From Fulvia fulva (taxonomy: Eukaryota; Ascomycota; Dothideomycetes; Mycosphaerellales; Mycosphaerellaceae): 64,000 bases of DNA. Within the stretch, counting starts at the first letter, position 1; every line of letters starts with the position of its first letter. The stretch is from positions 2,728,001 through 2,792,000 of the forward strand of contig NC_063020.1 of assembly GCF_020509005.1 (NCBI RefSeq). The letters run 5' to 3'. Under the pieces are notes generated by a model. The model was not told the origin of the DNA. It saw only the letters and a program-made list of their open reading frames with translations, and did no database searches. Positions 56,401 to 64,000 of this stretch are shown piece by piece. The translations under genes and the position numbers were made by a program.

Positions 56401-57699
56401 CTCCCGGATAGCATCACCTCTGACAGAGGCACCCAGTTCATCTCGCACTTCTGGAAGCGTCTGTGTGCTATCCTGGGCATCAAGCATAACCTCTCGACCA
56501 GTTTTCAGCCACAGACCGACGGCCAGACCGAAATTACGAACGCTATCCTCGAGCAGGTCCTTCGTTGCTTCGTCGACTACCACCAGAAGGATTGGCCTCA
56601 GCATATCCCTGCGGTGGAGTTCGCTACTCGTAACTGGGACTCGGAGACTACTGGCTACTCCCCCTTCTATACTACGAGAGGTTACCACCCTCGTACAGGC
56701 ATGGAACCAGAAGAACCTCTCCCGCCTACCGAAGACGCAAACGAGCAAGCAGCAGACGCGTTCGCTACTATGCTCTCACAGATCCATGAAGAAGTTCACG
56801 ACGAGATGGTGTACGCACAAGCAATCTACGAGGATCAAGCCAATCGTCGTCGCCAGCCAGCTCCCGACTACCAAGTAGGCGATATGGTCTACCTCAACTC
56901 TAAGAACATCAAGACGGACCGCCCCTCCAAGAAGCTGAACTGGAAGAACCTAGGTCCTTTTGAGATCACCGAGCGTATCAGTTCACACGCCTACCGTCTA
57001 GCTCTTCCTGCGAACATGAAGATCCACGACGTCTTCCATCCCGTACGCCTTCGGCCGTCGGCTGAGGACCCATTCCCGAACCAAAACCAAGACATGCCAG
57101 GTCCTCCCGATGAAGTAGAAGTCGACGAGCCTATTAACCTACCTTCTGACGACTATGCCGTCCGCAAGATCCGGGGAATCCGCGCAGAGCCTAACGACGT
57201 TGAAGGACTACCGCCGATCAAGTATGAAGTCGAATGGCAAGGTTGCCCTGAGTGGGATACCTCATGGGAACCTATCCAACATATCATCTTCAATCGTCAA
57301 GCAATCGAAGAATACCACGCCCGCGCAGACGGCCCAGAAGTCAACATCGGCAGGCTCTTCGAATCTGAGCTCTTCGACGGGGCTTACCAATGGTGTATCG
57401 ACCATGACATCAGGCCTAGGCCTGGTACTGAAGCTGAACATCCTCGATATGTGGAACTACTACGGCTTCGTAGGAACTCAGCTTTGTTCGGGGGGGCTAC
57501 TGTCATGGTCTCCCCACAGAGTGTACAGAAGGTGGGGACAGAAGAGCCTCAGAGCGCTCAGAAGTCGTCAAGAAGTGACAGTCCAGCTTGGTGTGTGAGC
57601 GCCAAGAATCACATGCCCCGCAACATTCACTACGGGACCCAGCCCTCCAAATTCACCCCTCTACCAAACCTTGAAGCACGTGGAAGACTCGGAACGTAG
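53437..57699 (+). CDS. gypsy Pol (protease, RT, RNase H, integrase, chromodomain)
   Basis: This is Pol in the -1 frame relative to gag, open from 53437; residue numbers below count from 53500. Protease: M-D-T-G-A at 48-52. RT: G-G-G-L-R-F-C-V-D-Y-R, then Y-I-D-D at 403-406. RNase H: T-D-A-S-D with Asp552, then Y-D-K-E-L-L-A-I. A strongly acidic linker (about 725-775) precedes integrase. Zinc module: His841 to Cys878/Cys881. Core: Asp911, Asp975, Glu1011 (35 residues between the last two). GPY/F-like L-G-P-F near 1150; chromodomain about 1217-1276 (V-E-W-Q-G-C-P-E-W-D-T-S-W-E-P), which in chromoviruses guides integration to modified histones. The frame continues through the polypurine tract into the 3' LTR: its last 66 residues (1334-1399) are LTR-encoded. 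There is no internal stop. Confidence 0.95.
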   Translation, partial: AGKSLGLPHRRDEDQEQRLPKVKRGKKLRINTAQLDLYDETGKDHACKPFVTNVNIGSKKLSSSNLTLMDTGALGESFMDYKLATSLNLEPQELKYPRTLELFDGTETTTGKITHVVHTSITLGGKRMSITSFLTSLPHQKFILGLPWFRRHRPIIDWTSLTVSFPPEVPPAPPPSPPPQRGPEYTKIFQVNAAAFTTAAKQPKAQVFAASLRDIDIALEKLDKKRTPTDPATKVPPWAHHILYVFDAKAADELPPHRPHDHKIELEEGAETPFGPLYSMSREELIVLKRYLEENLKKGFIRASRSSAGSPVMFVKKPGGGLRFCVDYRGLNAVTKKNRYPIPLIQETLERLSKAKYFTKLDVIAAFNKLRMAEGHEYLTAFRTRYGLFESLVMPFGVCNGPSTFQNFINDILQEFLDQFCTAYIDDILVYSETKEEHREHVCKVLQKLADAGLQLDIDKCEFEKTEVKFLGLIITADGIKMDQEKIDAIVEWDAPTNVKEVQGFLGFANFYRRFIHAFSGVVRPLTKLTRKGEKFAWTDECQEAFDLLKAKFVENPLLRHFDFELETRVETDASDGVVGGVLLQRRSPEPPWLPVAFLSKKMTATECNYEIYDKELLAIVKAFEEWRPELEGSAMPVQVSSDHKNLVYFMKSKLLNRRQARWSEFLSRFNFVISYTPGKANSMADALTRRPGDSPVDRRGGRQIAGQQVIKEHNLSSELREYLSNGQPTLAASFATLVLAPAYLDESDDESEPEEYASDAEDLNDDEEGSVTTDGSSESDFEGFDNEEQPEGIMARVRTAYDADIDAQELVQALGSGARTFPGFSLSECELQEGVVYFRKKLYVPQPEGSNIRAEILQIIHDSASGGHPGVAKTHKLLARYYWWPHSWKDVRRYVLNCATCRRAKANRHRPHGLLHPLPAPDRPWKHITMDFITDLPHGKTFSGVKAKALLVIVDRHSKDRYMIPCWSMTAKETARLFYEFVWRFQGLPDSITSDRGTQFISHFWKRLCAILGIKHNLSTSFQPQTDGQTEITNAILEQVLRCFVDYHQKDWPQHIPAVEFATRNWDSETTGYSPFYTTRGYHPRTGMEPEEPLPPTEDANEQAADAFATMLSQIHEEVHDEMVYAQAIYEDQANRRRQPAPDYQVGDMVYLNSKNIKTDRPSKKLNWKNLGPFEITERISSHAYRLALPANMKIHDVFHPVRLRPSAEDPFPNQNQDMPGPPDEVEVDEPINLPSDDYAVRKIRGIRAEPNDVEGLPPIKYEVEWQGCPEWDTSWEPIQHIIFNRQAIEEYHARADGPEVNIGRLFESELFDGAYQWCIDHDIRPRPGTEAEHPRYVELLRLRRNSALFGGATVMVSPQSVQKVGTEEPQSAQKSSRSDSPAWCVSAKNHMPRNIHYGTQPSKFTPLPNLEARGRLGT
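57490..57496 (+). other. gypsy polypurine tract
   Basis: A run of seven G followed by CTAC and then the 3' LTR. Degraded gypsies here show the same plan (G run, a short spacer ending TAC or TAG, then LTR). Confidence 0.8.
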
Positions 57700-57943
57700 G
57701 GCAGGTTGGAATAAGGTTTTGAGCAAAGCTGCTGAGCGCGGCTTCGCACGGGTTAGCCCTGTTGATGCGGGGACACGCACTCGCGAGGGTCGCGTATAAA
57801 TATCTGGCCTTCCCCAGGCCTCTCTTGCTTTCTTCGTCTTTTGTTTTGTGTAGCAATCATACCATACCCTTTTGCATCTGCACTTCGCACCTACATTCTC
57901 GCTTTCACCCTTGCATCTCATAGGCCAGGCTCTCGCCCTGACA
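57501..57943 (+). repeat. 3' LTR of the intact gypsy
   Basis: This 443-bp LTR is identical to the 5' LTR except for T at 57831, A at 57893 and T at 57921. Its first 199 bases also encode the end of Pol. Confidence 0.97.
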
Positions 57944-57948
57944 CTTCT
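57944..57948. repeat. target-site duplication CTTCT, right, of the intact gypsy
   Basis: This is the right copy of 51802-51806. Copia-2 RT sequence resumes here. Confidence 0.95.
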
Positions 57949-60900
57949 TATACACAATAGCTATAAACACCCTAAGGGTGTCCTGTCTTACTATAGGTGC
58001 AAATGTCTCTATAAAGTCAATACTAAACTTCTGTAAGAAGCCCCTTATAACTAGTCTAGCCTTGAACTTTTTAATAGCTCCACTAATGCTTCTCTTAATA
58101 TCAAAGACCCATCTTAATATAACTAGATTTGCTCCTTTTAGTGGAACAGAATTTTCCTAGGTGTTGTTAGTCTATAGAGCATCTAGTTCCTTTTGGATTG
58201 CTTCCTTCTAAAGATATCCCCATTTCTTTTCATTTATAGCATCCTTATAAGATTTTGGAATCGGGACCTCTTGCTTATATATAATAGCTTCTATAGTTGC
58301 TATAAAGGCCATTTCCTCAACTTCTTCTAGGAATTCGCTATCCTATAGTATTGAACTGTCTACTAATTGTATAGCTATAAAGAAAGCTTAGTATAAAGTA
58401 GCAAGGTTCTCTAAGAGGTCTATTGCTTCTCCTACTTTAGTGGTTAGTTCGGGCTTAGGGACTATAGATTTAAGGGCTTTCTATTTCATGTCATAGCCCT
58501 TAACATCATAGTTAGCCTTTCTCTTTCTAAGGGATAATTTAGGGACCGTCACTTATGACCTAGTAACGGCTATATCCTAGGGATCTAGGGAGCTTCTCTT
58601 AATTAGCTAATCGATTTTCTGAAATTCCCCTACGTTCTCCGGAGGTTAGGGAAGTTATATAAATAGCTTTCTCGGCTGAACGACTTTAGGGCTCTCAATT
58701 AGCTGATCTATTTCGGGGGTGCTCTAATAGACGCCTAAATAGTAGGTAGATTGTCCTAAGGATACGTTCTTCCTCGGCCTTCCTAAGGGCTTCCTAGCTA
58801 GTATACTGCTTAGTAGATTTAATGTTAGAACATTAAGACCTATATTACCTCTAGGCTAGTCCTTAAAGAAGTCTGTATATATGTGTTGTTTAACAGCTCT
58901 TATGTCTAGTTCCTAAAAGAGCTAGGCTTTAGCTTTATTTTTAATATACCTAATAAACACTACTTCTTTACCCCTATTTATTAGCTTGTCACTTCTTGCC
59001 TATTAAGGTTAGAATCTTATGTCTATATAGATAATAGCTTTGTATCCCCAAACTTTCAAATAGTTGATAGTCGCTTTAATACTATCAAAAGCCTTATCTA
59101 GTAAAACCTTGAACCTATCGCAATCTAGGCTATTTAGGAGTTTGTTCCTTATATAAGGTTAGGCCTCTAGTGCTTTAGGCCAAAATTTAACCGGCATTTT
59201 AGCCTCTTTAAGCATTGTCCTTATAGAGTCCTCTAAGGTTTGTATTGACCTCTTAACTAGTCCATTCTATAGAGAGTTATATACCTTAGTCGGCTCGAGC
59301 CTAATCCCTAAATCCTTCTCCTACTACTTCACTAATATAATAAGTTCTTTTGCATTATTAAGTCTTACTACTTTTAGCTACGCTAATGATTTCCTCTCTA
59401 CTTTAATCTTCTAGTTCTAGAGAGTAACTAGAGCATCTTCTCTTTTCCTAAGAGAAAAGGTCTACTTCTTTCTAGAGAAGTTGTTAACAATCTTAAGCTA
59501 GTATTTAAATCCTAGTCTTGAGATTAGTAGTGGGCTATATATGTCAATAGATATAAGGGCAAGTCTTTTAGGTCTTCTCTCTATAACTTTGCCTTTGTAC
59601 TTCTTCATCTTTGCTATTAAACATACTCTGTACTAGTAAAAGCTATCCTTAGGGATAGGAATAGGTTCTTTTAAGTCTATTACCTTATAAAGATTCTAGA
59701 GCAAATTCTTCCTAAAGTGTACAAATCTTCTATACTAAAGCTCCTACTGCTTTAGGTCGGTCTCTAATTAAGCAGTCATAAAGGCATTCTCTATTAGAAG
59801 TGTACATAATGAGTAATGTGCCCGTTCTTATAGAAGAGGAGAAATCTCATTAATAAATAGAACCCCCCTAAGGAGCTTTGTCTAGACAACAGTCTTACTA
59901 GAGGGGGAAATAAGAGAAAATGATAGAGGTTATATACTAAACTACTTGCTAAACTAGTTCTATAAAACTAGGTTTACTCCTAGCTTAGGTATAAGTAGGA
60001 CATCTTCTAAAACAACTTTTCTACTAGCTCTCCTATCCATCTCTATATTCCTAATATAAGTGGCTAATAAAAACCTACCTCCCACTTTGATCTATTTCTT
60101 CCTTATTAAGGGAGTTATAGATCTAAAGAGGTAGCTTTAGTTAGTTATATAGGATAAAGTATAGGAGTTAAGTAACTACTCTAACGAGGGGAACTTGCCT
60201 TAGACTTCTATAGTTGAGTGAGCCACTTCATTATACTTAATTATTATTAGACATTGTCTCTAGGGATGAGCTACATAAGTCACGTGACTCTTGCGCGGAA
60301 AAACCTTTTCTAGTCTTCTTTACTTTAGAGGTATAAGACTAGGCCTAGTTCTTCTAGAGTGATAGTATGTTAGAGCTGAGTTTCTTCACCATTTTCTTAA
60401 GTTCTTCTATAGAGGACTTCTCTCTTAGTATCCTCCTTAAAGTAGGTAGTAGAGTTCTCTTCTTCTTAACATATGTTATATTCTAGAAAGATAGTAGTTA
60501 GGAATGAGATCTAAGGACCTTTCTTGCCTTAGGTAGACTAGGGCAGTCCTTGATCAGATAATCCTTCTTATAGAGAAGGTAGGAGAGTGGTCTTACTAGA
60601 CCTAAGGGCTTGACCTAGGTGGCTACTATACTATACTTAGCCTTAGAGGGATCTAACCTAGCTTCTTAAGCTTTAAGGATCTTTAAGGTCCTTTTATAAT
60701 CTATCTTTAGCTAAGCCATAATAGTATCCCTAGCTATATAGTAGTTAGGTAGTAGTAAGCTTAAGAGCTAGGTTATCCGTATATCAGCTTTCCTATAATA
60801 CTAACCCTCTAGGTCAACATTAGCAATCCTTTTTCTAAGAGAAACTAGGTATGTCTATGCAGATCTAATAGTGAACTCTTTACTCATCTTAAAGGTCACA

Positions 60901-61500
60901 AATTGCTTTATAAGCTTATATATATAGGTTAGTAGCACCTAGCTATACTTGTTCTAGAGATACACCTACTTCTTAGTAGCTCTTCTAGATTTATATAAGC
61001 CCTTAAGCTCAAATTCATCTTCTTCTATAATCCTACTAAGGATACTAAAGTTATACACTATCCTATGTCTTGTCTATATTAGCGTATTAAGGATCTCTTT
61101 AGTTATAGCCTCTTCTTAGAGTTTTAGAGTCTTGCCCTTAATGTTGTTAAAAGACACTTCTATTAGGTCATCAATTATAAAGAATGCTATTTAGCTCTCT
61201 ATCTTATATCTCTAAAGGTTAAACTATCTCTTCTAATTGTCCCTCCTAAGAATTGGGATTTTGCCTCCCTTCTCCTCTATCTTCTCTTAGTATAAATCTA
61301 TAATAAATAGATGTAATGAAATAAGGTGTATATATTCTAAAGTGGTAGCTCAGATCCTGCTAAGGCTTCTAGTATAGAATAGGAAAGTTCGTAGGTATAG
61401 ATACTAAGGCCTACTTAGTAAAGTAAAGAAGGAGCGGTATAAGGTCTCGGGGCTAGGACATAGGTCTGTCTCTCCTAGTAGAGCTTCAAATGACTTACTT
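57949..61500 (-). pseudogene. Copia-2 gag-pol, 5' piece (gag, protease, integrase, RT start)
   Basis: Reading from right to left: a degraded gag (about 61400-60300), the protease region (about 60240-60130), integrase (59800-59000, including the block of the catalytic Glu near 59230-59275), the linker, and the start of RT (58260-57950), broken by the gypsy at 57943. Alignment with the intact copia gives the order: 58540-60240 corresponds to 35.4-37.1 kb there. RIP is moderate and stops are present throughout. The gag start is not identifiable. Confidence 0.75.
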
Positions 61501-61730
61501 AAAGTCCTTCTTAATAGTATCTCGATGCAGTCCTACCTATAGAGTATCTTTAAGGTATTGGCTTTAAGTAAGCCGTATAGAGTCCTTGTCTAGGTTACCT
61601 ATTACTTAGTATCGAACTAAGCTCCTTAATAGGATAGACGGGGTAGACTTCTGATTCCTAGATGTTTTATGCTACGATAGTAAGGGATACAAGTAACCTA
61701 TACTAATATAGGTTGCTCTTATTCCTATAT

Positions 61731-61748
61731 AAACCCAGGCTTATAACC
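61731..61748 (-). other. Copia-2 primer binding site
   Basis: Read on the minus strand directly after the 5' LTR: GGTTATAAGCCTGGGTTT. It differs from the intact copia's block GGTTATGAGCCCGGGTT only by transitions, and like it matches the anticodon arm of a Met tRNA. Confidence 0.68.
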
Positions 61749-61983
61749 TGTTAAATAGGTACAGGTAGATAGTAGCGGAGTGGAGTAAGAGATCAATCTT
61801 TAGCTGACTAATAGTACGAGTATATAGCAATATATTAGGAACTAATATGTTGATTGTGTTGAATGTCTATCTAAGCTAAAGGGGAGAGAAGGTTTCTCCC
61901 TATAAGCTAAGTCATCGTAGATGCCTTAGGCTACTAGATCACTTCCTAATTGTTGACTCCCTTTAAGATGCTACATCTTATCA
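61749..61983 (-). repeat. Copia-2 5' LTR
   Basis: This 235-bp LTR is bounded by TG..CA (plus strand TGTTAAATAGG to ATCTTATCA) and next to CTTAC at 61984-61988, which matches 50216-50220. It pairs with 50221-50455. Confidence 0.93.
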
Positions 61984-63831
61984 CTTACTAGTCTTTATTA
62001 AATTCGTAAGGGGTATATAGATTTTAGAGAAGTTCTATATAAACCTTCGATAGAAGTTTCCGAACCTAAGGAATACTTATATATCCTTTAGGCATATTAG
62101 AGCAAGCTAGTTCTTAACTACGTCGACCTTTTCTAGGTCTATACGGATACCGTCGACTCCTATAATAACACTCAGGTACTTCGTCTCTGTTTAGGAGAAC
62201 TCGTATTTGTCGATATCTAACTATAGGCCGGCTTTAGGTATACGTTATAGTACTTTACGTACGTATTATATATATTCCTCGAATATGTCGCTAAAGATTA
62301 GGATATTATCTAGATATACTAGATAGAAGTTATCGAGATACTCCCTAAGCGTATCGTTAATATATAATTAGAATGTTCCTAGAGTATTATATAGGCCGAA
62401 AGGCATTACTTTACACTCGAATTGACTATAGCGAGTACTAAACGTAGTTTTCTATTCGTAGCCCTCCGTAATACGAATGCGGCTAAAGATAGAGATAATA
62501 TCGAGTTTAGTAAAGTACTTCTTCCTATTTAGGCGGTTTAGCGTTTCTTAGAATAGCGGTATAAGGTATCTACTTTTGACCGTAAGGGCGTTAACAGCTC
62601 TATAGTCAATATAGACCCGTAGACCGCCGCCTAGTTTACGTATAATTAGTACTAGTATAGAAGCCGGGCTCGTACTTTGTTATATCGCTCTAGATTCTAG
62701 CTAATCGTCGACCTACTTCTTAATTACCTTATTCTCGCGAGACGACATTACGTATAGCCGCTTAAAAGGAGGGGACTTAGTTTCGTCTTTAAGGTATATT
62801 TTATAGTCTTTACTAGGGCGGTAAGGTAGGATCTTCGATACATCCTAACGGTTAAAACAGTTCTCTAAATCGTATAGTTCCTAGGGTAAGTAGACCTTAG
62901 TATCTTAGTCCTTATCTTTGCCTTTTATAAATCTATCGAAGTCGCTATTCACTATTATTATACATACTGTTAAGGGGTTTACTAACTATACCTTTCGAGG
63001 GTTTATAGCGTAGAGCCTAGTAGGATCGAAGTCTTACCTAGTCGCTACTATTACGTAGGCTCGTAATAGATTAGCGTAGTACTTCTAACTAGGTAGTATA
63101 ATCTATATTATATAGACTTCCGCTCCTTTCTTACGAGCTAGTTCTACTACGTAGGCCGCGGGAGATGTTTATAATATCGATCTCTAGTTCTAGTTCGACA
63201 ACTCGTTACTTTTGTTTCGTATATCGGTACGGTCGCTTTAACGTCTTAATACCGTCTACCGGTAACGGTTATCGAGTATACGTACGGAAGTTATCCTCTT
63301 TGTTCTCGAACGTCGTATAGAACTATAGTTAGGGTATATACTTAGGTAACGATAGCGTAGGAGCGGTGAATTCGTCGGAGTTATCTTCTACTATTAGCGG
63401 TCGATAATTGCCTAATAGTACTAGCGTAGCTAGATAGTTAATAGACTATACTATTAGGTACTTATTAGACCTCTAGTTTGCCTTATAGGTACGGTATTTC
63501 AAATGATTCATTATTATAATGCCCTTCTCCTATTATATCTCTAGTTTATAGTCTACGAACTAACTAGAGCCGAGCACAATGTTATACTCTAGTAATTCTA
63601 CTAAATAGTAGCTAAGGATTTCGACGTAGCCGCCGATATTAAAAGGAAAGTACGTAGACTCGGTAATAAGCTCGTTAGCGGAGCCGCTATTAGCTAGTCC
63701 TAATTAAACAGGTTCTTCCTAGACTCGAGGAAGATTATATATACGAGCGTATATAGAATTTATATACTAAGAGGTAGTACTATAATTAAGGAAGGTAAGA
63801 GCTTAATTACTATCTATACTACTAGGCATTA
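61984..63831 (-). pseudogene. gypsy F pol, 5' piece: protease and RT
   Basis: Minus-strand translation shows a protease-like region near 63570-63700 (N-S-G-S-A-N-E-L-I-T, where the catalytic Asp seems to have become Asn, then N-I-V-L-G-S-S) and RT near 62420-62700 ([25 protein letters not shown]). The Y-x-D-D region near 62300 is mutated. The RT continues across Copia-2 to 50220. No gag is found upstream: a family-E LTR begins at 63832. Confidence 0.78.
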
Positions 63832-64000
63832 TATTATAAGTAGGTATAAGTACGTAGTCGAGTAAGGTATAAGTCGAATAGATGTTCTATCTAAGGGAGG
63901 CGCGGAGGGCGCGAGAGTTATATACGGGCGCTAAGCCGCTAGTCGGATTAGTTAGTAGGCGCGAGGTCTAGGTACGTACCCGCGGGTTTAAGTAGGTATA
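63832..64000 (-). repeat. gypsy family E LTR, partial at window edge
   Basis: These 169 bases match, in inverted orientation, the last 169 of the 185-bp family-E LTR at 28573-28757. The missing 16 bases should lie just beyond the window. It may be a solo LTR or the 3' LTR of an element continuing to the right. It directly abuts the protease part of gypsy F. Confidence 0.85.

Larger units (their letters stand above)
51807..57943 (+). mobile_element. intact Ty3/gypsy chromovirus
   Basis: This 6137-bp element has 443-bp LTRs that differ at three bases, a perfect 5-bp target duplication, intact gag, and a pol with all catalytic residues and a chromodomain. Its base composition is GC-rich with C or G in most third codon positions, unlike the RIP-mutated surroundings and unlike the copia at 33.6 kb. 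It is a recent insertion in Copia-2 and probably autonomous. Confidence 0.97.
50221..61983 (-). mobile_element. Copia-2: degraded Ty1/copia with both LTRs, split by the intact gypsy
   Basis: This minus-strand copia has 235-bp LTRs at both ends and a target duplication CTTAC (50216-50220 and 61984-61988). Without the nested gypsy it is about 5.6 kb. It is inserted in the RT/RNase H part of gypsy F. RIP is partial: many CpA/TpG remain. The protein is related to, but distinct from, the intact copia at 33.6 kb. Confidence 0.92.

Noticed and set aside
1..64000. CRISPR array, tRNA or rRNA genes, secondary-metabolite or effector genes
   Set aside because: I searched by eye and saw no regularly spaced repeats, no cloverleaf candidates and no coding region outside transposons. 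The Met-tRNA-like blocks at 33842 and 61731 are primer binding sites.

Overview
The window looks like a gene-free block of nested transposable elements from a filamentous ascomycete (Pezizomycotina). The evidence is the element types present: chromodomain Ty3/gypsy elements, Ty1/copia elements, Tad1-like LINEs with (ATCT)n tails, and a Fot1/pogo DNA transposon. Most copies also carry the mark of repeat-induced point mutation (RIP): CpA and TpG are nearly gone and replaced by TpA, and Trp and Gln codons have become stops, while CpG is kept. I cannot name the species. I found no host protein gene, rRNA or tRNA gene, and no CRISPR array.

Layout, left to right. 1-3610: LINE family A, copy 1 (+), inserted in the integrase of a gypsy (family A, -, 3611-9252). 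9253-15166: a second gypsy (family C, -). 15167-18994: an internal copia fragment (-) split by a Fot1/pogo-like transposon at 16010-17885. 18995-21659: LTR, gag and start of protease of a second family-A gypsy (+). 21660-26602: LINE A copy 2 (-). 26603-28757: integrase, chromodomain and 3' LTR of gypsy family E (+). 28758-33108: LINE family B (+). 33109-39761: the 3' end of a RIP-mutated copia, into which an intact, nearly unmutated copia of the same family has inserted (33609-39143, target duplication GTAGT). 39762-42440: gag-protease and 5' LTR of gypsy D (-). 42441-63831: gypsy F (-), interrupted by LINE A copy 3 (45014-50003, 14-bp target duplication) and by a degraded copia (Copia-2, 50221-61983, duplication CTTAC). 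Copia-2 is itself interrupted by an intact chromovirus-type gypsy (51807-57943, duplication CTTCT). 63832-64000: a family-E LTR (-) running off the window.

Only two elements look able to work. The copia encodes one 1508-residue Gag-Pol. The gypsy encodes Gag and a Pol in the -1 frame. Each has matching LTRs (3 differences in 233 bp and 3 in 443 bp), a perfect 5-bp target duplication, a priming site and a polypurine tract. The insertion order is readable: oldest gypsy frames, then LINEs, copias and the DNA transposon, then the two intact LTR elements. The main points of interest are the priming mechanisms, the Gag-Pol expression signals, a Pol frame that runs into the 3' LTR, an altered protease active site, LTR palindromes, and a pair of related copia sequences that shows the RIP mutation pattern base by base. 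I see no convincing new non-transposon system.
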